Shown: positions 52,448 to 62,284, numbered from the stretch's first letter. The stretch is DNA of 64,000 nt from Lachnospiraceae bacterium NK3A20 (GCA_900107575.1 FNQX01000005.1:124001-188000); one strand, 5' to 3'. Notes: generated by a model from the sequence alone, not told the origin. Program-made: numbers and translations.

Positions 52448-54018
52448 GGGAAATCACAAATGCCAAAACCAGCAGGCTGTTCCACGGGATTGTCTGCGCT
52501 CTCGCTCTGGCCATTCTGGCGCAGGCCTGCCTTGTGATCTGGCAGGGGAATCTCTACCATTATGAAGATCATCTGAATTCCGATATCGCCGCGGAAGCGA
52601 TGCTCGCGCGGGAGATTGCGAAGAATGACATGCATGTGCCAGAAACCTGGATCGGCTCCTCGGAAACACGCGTGTTCTCGACAGCCAATCTGGGTGCGTT
52701 TATATACCGGATGACGGGCAGCATGAACCGTGCGATGGGATGGGCAGTATCCGCCTATTTCGTGATCGTCTGCTTCTCTATGTATCTCTTTCTGCGTGCT
52801 GCCGGGCTGCGGCGCTGGATTGCTGTCCTTACCTGTACGGGCGCGGTAACACTCACGGGATCTCTGGAAGCATTGAACATGTACGCGACGTTCGCGGGCT
52901 ACTATGACAGTTATATCTGTGTTATGTTCCTTATGTTCGCACTGTATGCCGTTGCGATGAGAAAACATAAGGCGAGCGTCTGGATTTGGCTTGTCGGCAC
53001 GCTACTGGCAGTCGCATCGGGCCTGGAAGGGCTGCATGTCTTCCTCATGTGTTTCGTGCCGCTTGCCGCCACAGCTCTGCTGCACTGTGTGATCCTCGCT
53101 GTATTCCGAAGGAGGGCAGCTCATCCGGGGAGGAACAGCACGACACTGTGGGCTGTCGCAACGGCGATAGTCAATTATGCCGTGATCCATTTCTCCGCGG
53201 CGTCTTCTCAGGAGACGACGCGGAACATCCGGCACAGTCTGGAGAAGTTCATCACAGTGGTCTGGCCGCAGGTCATAGAGATTGTGTCACCCGGCAGGAG
53301 CCGTTTCCTCCTTGGCGCGCTGATCGCTGCGGCGGGATTTGGCTTCATCTATCTGCTCTTTAGGAGGCAGGAGAGTCCGGCCTTTGCGCTCTTGTGTGCG
53401 CCGATGTCTGTGATGGTTCTCGTCGCCGCCGGAACCTTTACCACCGCGGATTCTTCGGCAAGATATTATGTGGCAGTGAACTTTGCGATCGCGATTGGCG
53501 CGGGCGCGCTGATCGCGATCATGACATCCAATGTCCCGAAATGGAGTCCTAAGAAACGAATTCCTGGTTCTGTTGCCGCGATAACCGTCGTATCGGTGAT
53601 GCTCCTGTACTCTTTGCTGGGGGTGCGGGATTTCCGAAATCTGTTGACGGGAGTACAGAATGACATGTATGCTTCGTACGCCGAGGGACTTAGCCGGATG
53701 AGAGAGATGGGATATGAGCGTGGCTACACAAGCTTTGATTATGCCAATCTTCTGACTGGACTCTCGGACGGAGAGGTGATTGTCGGCAACGTGGATAGCT
53801 TTGAAACAATGAGGGCGGGCGCCTGGCTGACGGACAGATCGTGGTACCCTCCCTATGTCGACGCAGATGAGGAGACGGTGTATATTGTCTCGGATGCAAG
53901 GCTGGAAGAGTTCCGCGACTTCACCCGGCAGAATCATGTGCTGCCTATTCATGAGCAGCAGTTCGGGAACCTGCACTTTATCGTGCTGCCGGAGAATTAC
54001 ATACAGGGGATGCCGTGA
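52444..54018 (+). CDS. Polytopic membrane protein, possible GT-C-type transferase
   Basis: 524 residues, about ten to eleven membrane helices with a C-terminal outer segment of about 110 residues. After the first helix an acidic loop (HYEDHLNSDIAAEAMLARE) recalls the Asp/Glu loop of GT-C glycosyltransferases; this is suggestive only, and I do not recognise a named family. The start overlaps the YfhO stop by four bases, so both are made together and probably share one pathway, perhaps wall or lipid glycan modification. Confidence 0.8.
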   Translation: MREITNAKTSRLFHGIVCALALAILAQACLVIWQGNLYHYEDHLNSDIAAEAMLAREIAKNDMHVPETWIGSSETRVFSTANLGAFIYRMTGSMNRAMGWAVSAYFVIVCFSMYLFLRAAGLRRWIAVLTCTGAVTLTGSLEALNMYATFAGYYDSYICVMFLMFALYAVAMRKHKASVWIWLVGTLLAVASGLEGLHVFLMCFVPLAATALLHCVILAVFRRRAAHPGRNSTTLWAVATAIVNYAVIHFSAASSQETTRNIRHSLEKFITVVWPQVIEIVSPGRSRFLLGALIAAAGFGFIYLLFRRQESPAFALLCAPMSVMVLVAAGTFTTADSSARYYVAVNFAIAIGAGALIAIMTSNVPKWSPKKRIPGSVAAITVVSVMLLYSLLGVRDFRNLLTGVQNDMYASYAEGLSRMREMGYERGYTSFDYANLLTGLSDGEVIVGNVDSFETMRAGAWLTDRSWYPPYVDADEETVYIVSDARLEEFRDFTRQNHVLPIHEQQFGNLHFIVLPENYIQGMP

Positions 54019-54065
54019 TGTCGGGACTGGCGGTATATATTCCGGCATGTTTTCCGATTCTCTAC

Positions 54066-54094
54066 TTGAAATTTAGCCGGGGGATTGGTATAGT
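54066..54094 (+). promoter_or_regulatory. Promoter of gapA
   Basis: TTGAAA (54066-54071) and TATAGT (54089-54094) with a 17-base spacer. The leader is about 77 bases and AT-rich; it ends with TTTAGGAGGATAC before the ATG at 54178. No CggR-type operator was recognised. Confidence 0.65.
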
Positions 54095-54177
54095 TGTAGA
54101 TGCTGATAAAAATTTGACAATCTTTTTTACAAAACATTGCCAGATTCAATATCGAAAAATTTTAGGAGGATACTAAA

Positions 54178-55194
54178 ATGGCAGATGTAAGAGTAGCAAT
54201 TAATGGTTTTGGCCGTATTGGTCGTCTTGCATTCAGACAGATGTTCCAGGCTCCGGGTTATGACGTTGTAGCGATCAACGATCTCACAAGCCCTGACATG
54301 CTGGCTTATCTTCTGAAGTATGATACAACACATGGCCCTTACAACGGAACGGTTACCGCTGGTGAGGATTCCATCACTGTGAACGGCAAGGAGATCAAGA
54401 TCTACGCTGAGAAGAACGCAGCAGACCTTCCCTGGAAGGATCTGGACATCGACGTAGTTCTGGAGTGCACAGGCTTCTATACTTCCAAGGAGAAGTCTAT
54501 GGCTCACATCAACGCTGGTGCTAAGCACGTCGTTATCTCCGCTCCTGCAGGCAACGATCTGAAGACCATCGTTTACAATGTAAACCATGAGACTCTGACC
54601 GCTGATGATCAGATCATCTCCGCTGCTTCCTGCACAACGAACTGCCTTGCTCCTATGGCAAAGGCCCTGAACGACCTCGCTCCGATCAAGTCCGGATTCA
54701 TGACCACTGTTCACGCTTACACAGGCGATCAGATGATCCTCGACGGACCTCAGAGAAAGGGCAACAAGAGAAGATCCAGAGCTGGCGCGCAGAATATCGT
54801 TCCCGCTTCCTCCGGCGCTGCCAAGGCAATCGGCCTGGTACTGCCTGAGCTGAACGGCAAGCTCAACGGCGCTGCACAGCGTGTTCCTGTTCCGACAGGT
54901 TCCACCACTGTTCTGGATGCTGTTGTTACCGGCGCTGTAACCGTTGATCAGGTTAACGCAAAGGCTAAGGAAGAGGAGACAGAGTCCTTCGCATACAACG
55001 AGGACGAGATTGTTTCTTCCGATATCATCAACAGCACTGCAGGTTCTATCTTCGACGCTACACAGACAAAGGTTCTGCCTATGGAGAACGGAGATACTCT
55101 TGTACAGGTTGTTTCCTGGTATGATAACGAGAACTCTTACACAAGCCAGATGGTTCGTACGATCAAGTATTTCGGATCTCTGATCGCGAAGTAA
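54178..55194 (+). CDS. gapA: Glyceraldehyde-3-phosphate dehydrogenase
   Basis: 338 residues. NAD loop INGFGRIGR, catalytic Cys in [10 protein letters not shown], and later [17 protein letters not shown]. Oxidises glyceraldehyde 3-phosphate to 1,3-bisphosphoglycerate. Very strong AGGAGGA site. Codon use differs from most neighbours (GCT, GTT, CTG, AAG, ACA preferred), as in highly expressed genes. First of a gapA-pgk-tpiA run, with a terminator-like hairpin after it that may lower downstream expression. Confidence 0.98.
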   Translation: MADVRVAINGFGRIGRLAFRQMFQAPGYDVVAINDLTSPDMLAYLLKYDTTHGPYNGTVTAGEDSITVNGKEIKIYAEKNAADLPWKDLDIDVVLECTGFYTSKEKSMAHINAGAKHVVISAPAGNDLKTIVYNVNHETLTADDQIISAASCTTNCLAPMAKALNDLAPIKSGFMTTVHAYTGDQMILDGPQRKGNKRRSRAGAQNIVPASSGAAKAIGLVLPELNGKLNGAAQRVPVPTGSTTVLDAVVTGAVTVDQVNAKAKEEETESFAYNEDEIVSSDIINSTAGSIFDATQTKVLPMENGDTLVQVVSWYDNENSYTSQMVRTIKYFGSLIAK

Positions 55195-55235
55195 TTCGAT
55201 CTGACATACAGACGAACATCAGTTGACTAAGACGA

Positions 55236-55267
55236 GGTCCGGTCCTTCATGGACCGGGCCTTGTTTA
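55236..55267 (+). terminator. Terminator or attenuator between gapA and pgk
   Basis: GGTCCGGTCC and GGACCGGGCC pair (one G-U) around TTCAT, followed by TTGTTTATT. Confidence 0.75.
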
Positions 55268-55300
55268 TTATCATTCACCAATTTTTAAGGAGGCCAGATT

Positions 55301-56524
55301 ATGGCAGCATTGAACAAGAAATCCGTTGACGACATCGACGTGAAGGGCAAGAGAGTCCTTTGCAGATGTGATTTCAACGTACCGCTCAAGAACGGCGAGA
55401 TCACGGATGACAACCGTATCGTTGCGGCACTTCCTACGATCAAGAAGCTGATCAGCGACGGCGGCAGGGTGATCCTCTGCAGCCACCTCGGCAAGATTAA
55501 GACAGAAGAAGACAAGCCTTCCAAGACGCTTGCTCCCGTTGCAAAGAGACTCTCTGAGCTCCTCGGACAGGAAGTAAAGTTCGCGGCTGACCCGGAGGTT
55601 GTAGGCCCCAATGCAAAGGCTGCTGTTGCGGCGATGCAGGACGGCGATGTAGTGCTGCTCGAGAATACCCGTTACAGAGCAGAGGAGACCAAGAACGGCG
55701 ATGCTTTCTCCCAGGATCTTGCCTCCCTGGCTGATGTTTTCGTCAACGATGCATTCGGTACCGCACACAGAGCGCACTGCTCCAATGTCGGCGTGACGAA
55801 GTACATCAACGGACCTCACGTTGTAGGCTATCTCATGCAGAAGGAGATCAAGTTCCTCGGTCAGGCAGTAGAGAATCCGGTACGCCCTTTCGTAGCGATC
55901 CTCGGCGGCGCTAAGGTTGCGGACAAGCTCAACGTTATCTCCAACCTCCTCGAGAAGTGCGACACACTGATCATCGGCGGCGGCATGGCTTACACCTTTG
56001 AGAAGGCACTGGGCCGCGAGATCGGCAAGTCTCTCGTAGACGACACCAAGGTTGATTACTGCAGGGAAATGATCGAGAAGGCGCAGAAGCTCGGCAAGAA
56101 CCTGCTCCTGCCTGTTGATGCGGTTGTAACGGACAGCTTCCCGGATCCCATCGACGATCCCGATATCAAGACCGAGGTTGTCGACATCGACAAGATCCCT
56201 GCGGACAAGGAAGGCGTTGACATCGGACCCAAGACGGTTGAGCTGTACACCAGGGCTGTTGCAGAAGCGAAGACCGTTGTCTGGAACGGACCGATGGGAG
56301 TATTCGAGAACCCTGTTCTCGCAGCAGGCACCAAGGCTGTATGCCAGGCCCTGGCTGATGCGGATGCGACTACCATCATCGGCGGCGGCGATTCTGCGGC
56401 AGCTGCGAACCAGATGGGCTACCACGACAAGATGTCCCACATCTCCACGGGCGGCGGCGCTTCCCTTGAGTTCCTCGAGGGCAAGGAGCTTCCGGGCGTA
56501 GCAGCAGCGGACTCTAAAGAGTAA
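55301..56524 (+). CDS. pgk: Phosphoglycerate kinase
   Basis: 407 residues, within the usual range for bacterial Pgk. Transfers phosphate from 1,3-bisphosphoglycerate to ADP. N-terminal [20 protein letters not shown] and HLGK motifs, hinge [11 protein letters not shown], nucleotide site [10 protein letters not shown] and [18 protein letters not shown] site. Shares the codon bias of gapA. tpiA follows after a 200-base gap full of hairpins. Confidence 0.98.
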   Translation: MAALNKKSVDDIDVKGKRVLCRCDFNVPLKNGEITDDNRIVAALPTIKKLISDGGRVILCSHLGKIKTEEDKPSKTLAPVAKRLSELLGQEVKFAADPEVVGPNAKAAVAAMQDGDVVLLENTRYRAEETKNGDAFSQDLASLADVFVNDAFGTAHRAHCSNVGVTKYINGPHVVGYLMQKEIKFLGQAVENPVRPFVAILGGAKVADKLNVISNLLEKCDTLIIGGGMAYTFEKALGREIGKSLVDDTKVDYCREMIEKAQKLGKNLLLPVDAVVTDSFPDPIDDPDIKTEVVDIDKIPADKEGVDIGPKTVELYTRAVAEAKTVVWNGPMGVFENPVLAAGTKAVCQALADADATTIIGGGDSAAAANQMGYHDKMSHISTGGGASLEFLEGKELPGVAAADSKE

Positions 56525-56652
56525 TTGACAAGGTCAATTACTCTTGGACGCACCCCGCAACGAGGGGGTGCGTCCCGCAAGGCTGTGAGAAGCGACTTTG
56601 CAACGAAGTCGCTCAATCTTGGACGCACCCCGCAATGAGGGGGGGCGTCCCG
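56522..56652 (+). repeat. Row of four hairpins between pgk and tpiA
   Basis: Four inverted repeats in a row: TAATTGAC/GTCAATTA (56522-56540, over the pgk stop); GGACGCACCCC/GGGGTGCGTCC (56546-56575); GCGACTT/AAGTCGC (56592-56612); and a second near-copy of the GGACGCACCCC hairpin (56621-56650). Each of the larger three has a GCAA(C/T)GA-like loop. None has a strong T-tract. The duplicated unit looks like a REP-type element or an mRNA-stabilising structure. Confidence 0.7.
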
Positions 56653-56723
56653 CTACCATATATGTAGTTCGGGCCTGCGGGCGGATACGTTCGCGCTGCA
56701 GGGCTCGTATTTAGGAGGATAAC

Positions 56724-57476
56724 ATGGCAAGAAGAAAAATTATCGCCGGCAACTGGAAGATGAACAAGACGCCTTCCGAGGCGAAGGAGCTCGCAGAGCT
56801 CTTGAAGCCCCTGGTAAAGGATGCCGATGTGGACGTTGTATACTGCGTACCCGCGGTTGACATCGTTCCTGTCGTTGAGGCTGTTAAGGGCACCAACGTA
56901 ACCGTTGGCGCTGAGAACATGTACATCGAAGAGAGCGGCGCCTTCACCGGCGAGATCGCTCCGAACATGCTCGTTGACGCGGGCTGCAAGTGGGTCATCA
57001 TCGGACACTCCGAGAGACGTCAGTATTTCAACGAGGACGATGCTTTCCTGAACAAGAAGGTGCTCAAGGCGTTCGAGCACGGCCTCACTCCGATTCTGTG
57101 CTGCGGCGAGACACTCGAACAGAGAGAGTCCGGCGTCACACTCGACTGGATTCGTCTTCAGATCAAGTCGGATCTGCAGGGCGTGAGCGCGGAGCAGGCA
57201 GCTTCCATGGTCATCGCTTATGAGCCGATCTGGGCGATCGGAACAGGCAAGACGGCAACCTCTGACCAGGCTGAGGAAGTCTGCAAGGCGATCCGTGACA
57301 CCATCGCCGAGATCTACGACACTGACACCGCAGAGAAGATCAGAATCCAGTACGGCGGTTCCATGAAGCCTTCCAACTGCAAGGAGCTTCTGGCAAAGCC
57401 CGACATCGACGGCGGGCTGATCGGCGGCGCAGCACTGAAGGCTGATTTCGCTGACATCGTGAATTACAACAAGTGA
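56724..57476 (+). CDS. tpiA: Triose-phosphate isomerase
   Basis: 250 residues. Interconverts dihydroxyacetone phosphate and glyceraldehyde 3-phosphate. Motifs: AGNWKMNKT with catalytic Lys, [10 protein letters not shown] with catalytic His, and [16 protein letters not shown] with catalytic Glu. AGGAGGA site. Third gene of the glycolytic run, closed by a strong terminator. Confidence 0.98.
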   Translation: MARRKIIAGNWKMNKTPSEAKELAELLKPLVKDADVDVVYCVPAVDIVPVVEAVKGTNVTVGAENMYIEESGAFTGEIAPNMLVDAGCKWVIIGHSERRQYFNEDDAFLNKKVLKAFEHGLTPILCCGETLEQRESGVTLDWIRLQIKSDLQGVSAEQAASMVIAYEPIWAIGTGKTATSDQAEEVCKAIRDTIAEIYDTDTAEKIRIQYGGSMKPSNCKELLAKPDIDGGLIGGAALKADFADIVNYNK

Positions 57477-57535
57477 TGTAACAGTTCAGTGCCATTGCTG
57501 CTGAACAGCTGCGCAAACTATATTAGTATCCTATT

Positions 57536-57566
57536 GGTCCGACCGGTTCTCCGGCCGGGCCTTTTT
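57536..57566 (+). terminator. Terminator of the glycolytic genes
   Basis: GGTCCGACCGG and CCGGCCGGGCC form a long GC-rich stem with a TTCT loop and TTTTT after it. Confidence 0.85.
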
Positions 57567-57625
57567 GGGCCTGGCTGATCATGGCACGTGCAGAAATGCA
57601 AAATGACCATTGGATCTGCAAACAA

Positions 57626-57654
57626 GAGACAGAAAGGGCCAAATTCTGTATAAT
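57626..57654 (+). promoter_or_regulatory. Promoter of the LCP gene
   Basis: GAGACA (57626-57631; 4 of 6) and TATAAT (57649-57654), spacing 17. The ATG at 57662 begins eight bases after the -10, where transcription itself should start. AGGTGG sits too close to the ATG to act as a normal ribosome site. Confidence 0.6.
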
Positions 57655-57661
57655 AGGTGGT

Positions 57662-59518
57662 ATGAACAAAGACTACAGAGGCGGTGACATCTGGGAAGAA
57701 GAGCTCCCGGATGATGCCGATGAGATCAAAACTGAATATGCTGCCCGCACGAGACAGGATGGTCCGGACAGAGCCTATGAAGATGATTATGTAGTGAATC
57801 GAGGGCAGTACGATCCCCGAAGGCAGGAATATTACCGCCGAGGCTATTCCGGAAATCCCGAAGGTGATTACCACCGCAGCATGCGAACAGACTCCGGGGT
57901 GATGCTGCCTTACAAAGATGGCGCGCGGGATGTGTCTGGCTATCCGTACGATGACGGGGATCCGGTGAATCGCGGATGTCTGCGCAGGGATGCCGCTTCC
58001 TGCGATTCTTATGAGGAGCCTCACAGACATAACAGGAGGCAGCCGTCGCCATTTGACCGACAGGGAAAGGGGCTCACGGAGGAAGAGTACCGGGACAGCC
58101 TAGAGTACGACGAGAGCGAACGAATCCGGAAAGAGCGCCTGCGCCTCGAGAAGGAGAGGAAACGTCTCGCGAAGGAGCGCAAGAGGAGCGAGAAGGCGGG
58201 AAGGAGAGGTGACAGCACGGCACCGGAGAGCGCTCGTGAATCCTACCGGTCAGCACAGAACCCGTACGAAGGAGCAGGCAGAGAGAAACGCGCCAGCAGT
58301 TCCGGGTGGAGAAACCGCCGGGAGGAAGTCTATCGCGGGGATGCGCCGTATCAGGGTGCTGGCCCCATCAGAGACAGTAGCGGCCGATTTGGCGGCAGTG
58401 GCAGGTGCCCCGATGGCGGTGACAGCTACCTCGATCTCAGAGGAGGCTACCCCGGCGATCCGGGTACAAGGCAAGGCAGGCAGCGCAAAAAGCGCCACCC
58501 CGTCCGGAACTTCTTCCTCGTGCTGCTCCTCCTGCTCATCCTGATGCCTGTGCTCTGGATTTTCGCGCAGGTCAAAACCATGCAGTCGATGGGCATGACC
58601 TCGGATGAGATCGAGCAGTCGATCGCCGGCGACGTGCGTGATAGAATCGCAAACGGCGGAGCGCAGGGCGACTACATGAACATTGCGGTGCTCGGCGTGG
58701 ACTCCATTGAGGGAAGCCTCGATTCCGGCAACAACCGCAGCGATGTCATGGTCGTTGCCTCCATCAATCGAAAGAGCGGCGGGATCAAGCTGATGTCGGT
58801 TTACCGTGACACCTACCTGGACATCGGCGGCGGAGAATATGAGAAGGCCAACGCCGCCTACGCTTTCGGCGGTCCGGAACAGACGGTGCAGATGCTGAAC
58901 ACGAACCTGGATCTCGACATCACAGACTACGGCGTGGTCGGCTTCGAGGGGATCGCGCGGCTCATTGACGCCATGGGCGGCATTGAGATCGACGTGGCGG
59001 AGGATGAGATCGTCCATCTGAACAACTACCAGCTGACCATGTCGGAAGAGACGGGGCTTAAGAATATTCCGATCACGCAGGCAGGGCCGCAGACGCTCAA
59101 CGGCCTGCAGGCGACCGCTTACTGCCGGATTCGTTACACTGCGGGCAACGATTTCAAGCGCACCGAACGTCAGCGCGAGGTGCTGACGAAGACCTTCGAC
59201 AAGATCAAGAGCGATCCGATCCGACTGGCGACACACCTGAATTCAGTGCTGCCTTATGTCAAGACTTCACTGTCTATCCCTGAGCTCTTCTCCCTTGGCC
59301 TCAAGGCGATGAAATTCAACGTGGAGCAGCAGGAGGGTTTCCCCAATCAGGACATGCTGACGGTCGGCTACATCGGACAGCAGTCGTGCGTGATTCCGGT
59401 CACGCTCTCTTCGAATGTCAGCTGGCTGCACAGTGAGCTGTTCGGCGAGACGGACTATCAGCCGTCGCAGACGGTGCAGGATATCAGCGCCCACATTTCC
59501 GGCGTGAGCGGCTACTGA
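57662..59518 (+). CDS. LytR-CpsA-Psr (LCP) family wall-polymer ligase with long cytoplasmic region
   Basis: 618 residues from ATG 57662; an earlier open start at 57581 would place the promoter inside the gene. Residues 1-280 are polar, rich in Arg/Asp/Tyr/Gly, with a charged helical stretch at about 150-185 (RKERLRLEKERKRLAKERKR). One membrane helix (about 282-302) follows, then the LCP domain (about 335-500) with NNRSDVMVVASI, SVYRDTYLDI and RTERQREVL arginines that hold the polyprenyl phosphate. LCP enzymes attach teichoic-acid-type polymers to peptidoglycan. The cytoplasmic part is far longer than the usual short N-terminus. Confidence 0.92.
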   Translation: MNKDYRGGDIWEEELPDDADEIKTEYAARTRQDGPDRAYEDDYVVNRGQYDPRRQEYYRRGYSGNPEGDYHRSMRTDSGVMLPYKDGARDVSGYPYDDGDPVNRGCLRRDAASCDSYEEPHRHNRRQPSPFDRQGKGLTEEEYRDSLEYDESERIRKERLRLEKERKRLAKERKRSEKAGRRGDSTAPESARESYRSAQNPYEGAGREKRASSSGWRNRREEVYRGDAPYQGAGPIRDSSGRFGGSGRCPDGGDSYLDLRGGYPGDPGTRQGRQRKKRHPVRNFFLVLLLLLILMPVLWIFAQVKTMQSMGMTSDEIEQSIAGDVRDRIANGGAQGDYMNIAVLGVDSIEGSLDSGNNRSDVMVVASINRKSGGIKLMSVYRDTYLDIGGGEYEKANAAYAFGGPEQTVQMLNTNLDLDITDYGVVGFEGIARLIDAMGGIEIDVAEDEIVHLNNYQLTMSEETGLKNIPITQAGPQTLNGLQATAYCRIRYTAGNDFKRTERQREVLTKTFDKIKSDPIRLATHLNSVLPYVKTSLSIPELFSLGLKAMKFNVEQQEGFPNQDMLTVGYIGQQSCVIPVTLSSNVSWLHSELFGETDYQPSQTVQDISAHISGVSGY

Positions 59519-59551
59519 TATCAAAGAAGTATTCATTAGAAAGAGAAAGAT

Positions 59552-60892
59552 TTGAAGAGAAATATAGCAGTGATCGGCGCGGGCGCGGCAGGGCTGATGG
59601 CGGCGGTGGCTGCCTCGGATGCGGGCGCGGACGTGACGGTCTATGAGAAAAATGAGAAGGCGGGCAAGAAGATTTACATCACCGGTAAAGGGCGGTGCAA
59701 CTTCACGAACGCCTGTGACGTGCAGGATTTCTTTGACAACGTGGTGGTCAACCCCAAATTTCTCTACAGCGCCATCTACGATTTCGATCAGGCGGCGATG
59801 ATACAGTTCCTGGAGGACAATGGCTGCCCCACGAAAGTGGAGCGTGGCAAGCGTGCATTCCCGCTCTCTGACCATGCATCCGACGTGACGCGCGCGCTCA
59901 CGGATCACCTTCGCAGAAACCGCGTGAAGATCCATTACAACAGGGGCGTGAAGAAGATCCTTGCAAAAGCCTTATCGGATGATGAGCTGGCCGCTGATCC
60001 CAAGTCCCGTGCAACAGGGAAAATATCAGGCCTCCTCCTGGATGATGGCAGGCGGGTGGCGGCGGATGCCGTGGTCCTTGCGACCGGAGGCGTCTCTTAC
60101 CCTTCCACGGGTTCTACCGGAGACGGCTATCGTTTCGCGGAGAGCCTAGGCATGGAAGTGAAGCCGCAGGCGCCGTCCCTTGTGCCCTTCACCGTGAGGG
60201 AGACCTGGCCCCTGGAGCTTCAGGGAGTATCACTCAAAAATGTGCAGGTGACGCTCTTTCCCGCAGGGGAGACGGCGAAGAAAAAGATCCGGCCCGTCTA
60301 CGAAGGCTTCGGCGAGATGATGTTCACGCACTTCGGCGTTACGGGACCGCTGATCCTGTCGGCGTCCAGCTACGCGGATTTTGTGAAATTCCCGGAGGGT
60401 TTCCTCCTGCATCTCGATCTGAAACCGGCACTGTCCCAGGAGCAGCTGGCAGAGCGGATCGCACGGGAATTCGACGCGGCGAAGCTTAAAGAGTTCGTGC
60501 ACGCGATCCGGCCCCTCTTCCCGGAGAGACTTGCCGGGGTCGTGGCGCAGCTCTTTGTTGCAAGAGAGGAGAGCGCATCGGATCAGGGAAACGGCATCCA
60601 TCGGAAGGCCTATACTTTCAATGAGAAGGAGATCGCGGATCTCGCAGCTCTGATCAAGGATCTTGTGCTCACTGTGACAGGAACGCGCGGCTTCAATGAG
60701 GCGATCATCACCCGGGGAGGCATCGCGGTGAAGGAGATCAACCCCTCGACAATGGAAGCGCGCAGAGTGAAGAATCTCTATATTGCCGGTGAGGTGATCG
60801 ACGTCAACGCACAGACCGGAGGCTTCAATCTGCAAATCGCCTGGTCGACGGGGCATCTCGCGGGTATCAGTGCAGCAGAAGGAACGGTATAG
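59552..60892 (+). CDS. FAD-dependent oxidoreductase, HI0933/BaiN family
   Basis: 446 residues beginning at TTG with AAAGAGAAAG upstream; MKRNIAVIGAGAAGLMAAVAA is the expected FAD loop. Other family marks are GKGRCNFTNAC, VLATGGVSYPSTGSTGDGYRFA, and TRGGIAVKEINPSTMEAR. The end has IAGEVIDVNAQTGGFNLQIA. Members reduce or oxidise poorly defined substrates; some gut species use a relative in bile acid 7-dehydroxylation, but that cannot be inferred here. The stop is one base before the next ATG. Confidence 0.93.
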   Translation: MKRNIAVIGAGAAGLMAAVAASDAGADVTVYEKNEKAGKKIYITGKGRCNFTNACDVQDFFDNVVVNPKFLYSAIYDFDQAAMIQFLEDNGCPTKVERGKRAFPLSDHASDVTRALTDHLRRNRVKIHYNRGVKKILAKALSDDELAADPKSRATGKISGLLLDDGRRVAADAVVLATGGVSYPSTGSTGDGYRFAESLGMEVKPQAPSLVPFTVRETWPLELQGVSLKNVQVTLFPAGETAKKKIRPVYEGFGEMMFTHFGVTGPLILSASSYADFVKFPEGFLLHLDLKPALSQEQLAERIAREFDAAKLKEFVHAIRPLFPERLAGVVAQLFVAREESASDQGNGIHRKAYTFNEKEIADLAALIKDLVLTVTGTRGFNEAIITRGGIAVKEINPSTMEARRVKNLYIAGEVIDVNAQTGGFNLQIAWSTGHLAGISAAEGTV

Positions 60893-60893
60893 A

Positions 60894-62258
60894 ATGGTGA
60901 TCAAAAGGCAATTACACAATATCGTCCGTGCCGTTCTCCTGATCCTTGTGATGAACGCGGCTTTCCTTGGCTTCATGACTGTGACATTCATGATTCCTTC
61001 CGAGGGAAAGGTACATATGCACCTCGAAGAGTCCATGGAGCAGTGGGCGGGAGATACACAGGAGCCTCTCTTCTTCGACAACAGGATTGTCTGGTCAGAT
61101 CTTAACTCGGATCTGATCTGGGCGAACATGGCATCGGTATCGGCGGAGCATCCGTTGCACGCCGCGATCGAAATGCCGTGGAAACAGACCTCGGCGGATG
61201 GCGAAGACAAGATGATGCAGTACCTGATCGCGGCGATGTACTATCCAGATGACCCCGGCACCTTCACGGTCAGCTATTCCAGATACTGGATGCTGAGCGA
61301 GGGGATACTGCGCGTTCTCCTGTATTTCTGCAACATCGGGGAAATTCGTTACCTCTACTGGATCACGGCGGCAGCACTCATCCTGTTCCTCATTACCGGT
61401 GTGCACGGACTCCTTGGCTGGCGCGGGTCGCTCCCCCTTGCGGCGGCGATTCTGGCACGGAGCTGGCTGCTGCACACCGTCTGCCTGTCGACCTCGGCGG
61501 ATATCTTCCTCACCCTTGCGGCGATGCTGGTGCTCGTTCTAAAACGCAGGAGGCAGTCTGCAGTTATTTCAATGCCTGACGAGCGGTGTCATGCGGGGAT
61601 AGCCGGCAGGCAGTCCACTGGTCCTTCAAAGTTTGACATGGATCGTCTGAGGGATACGAGAGGCATCTGGGTCATTTTCCTCGTAACTGGTATGTTCTCC
61701 TGCGCTCTCGGCCCACTGGTTGCGCCGCTTCTCACGCTGGGCATGCCGCTCCTTCTGGAACTCGTCCTGTTCCATGAGAGGGATGAGAGGAGAGAGACCT
61801 GGTTCCACGTCATCGGCTATTCCGCTACCTGGGCCATCGGCTACGTTTCCGCGATGGTGTGCAAGGCGATACTGGCGCAGCTGGTACTGGGCTCTCAGAG
61901 CGCTTCCGACATGTTCGGCTACTACCTGGGACCCGGGCAGGGGATCACAGAGAGACTGTCGCGAATCGGATACTGTTTCGAGCGGCTGTTCGCACCGGCG
62001 AATGTCAAGGCGCCGGCGTTCGTGCTGCTCGTTGCAATCCTCACGGTGCTGCTCATTCGAAGACATGAGCGCTTCCCTGTGATGTGGGCGACACTGTTCG
62101 TTTCCCTGTATCCCATCGCGTGGATCTTCATTGTTGTCGAACATTCGAAGCACAACTTTGCGTCCAACATTCTCTCCATTCTGGTGTACGGCCCTCTGAC
62201 TGTGCTGTGCTCCTCCATCGGACAGAATCACGAATGCGATAGAACGGGGCAAAAGTGA
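60894..62258 (+). CDS. Polytopic membrane protein of unknown function
   Basis: 454 residues from ATG 60894, with AGAAGGA upstream. An N-terminal helix (about 8-34), an outer loop of about 120 residues with SDLNSDLIWANMASVSAEHP and YYPDDPGTFTVSYSRYW, then about eight helices and an intervening polar loop near 220-245. Large outer loops next to the first helix occur in GT-C transferases, but the match is too weak to name it. It follows the BaiN-type gene by one base and is probably co-transcribed. Confidence 0.78.
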   Translation: MVIKRQLHNIVRAVLLILVMNAAFLGFMTVTFMIPSEGKVHMHLEESMEQWAGDTQEPLFFDNRIVWSDLNSDLIWANMASVSAEHPLHAAIEMPWKQTSADGEDKMMQYLIAAMYYPDDPGTFTVSYSRYWMLSEGILRVLLYFCNIGEIRYLYWITAAALILFLITGVHGLLGWRGSLPLAAAILARSWLLHTVCLSTSADIFLTLAAMLVLVLKRRRQSAVISMPDERCHAGIAGRQSTGPSKFDMDRLRDTRGIWVIFLVTGMFSCALGPLVAPLLTLGMPLLLELVLFHERDERRETWFHVIGYSATWAIGYVSAMVCKAILAQLVLGSQSASDMFGYYLGPGQGITERLSRIGYCFERLFAPANVKAPAFVLLVAILTVLLIRRHERFPVMWATLFVSLYPIAWIFIVVEHSKHNFASNILSILVYGPLTVLCSSIGQNHECDRTGQK

Positions 62259-62284
62259 CGTTGCAAAATTGGTGAAAATGAACG

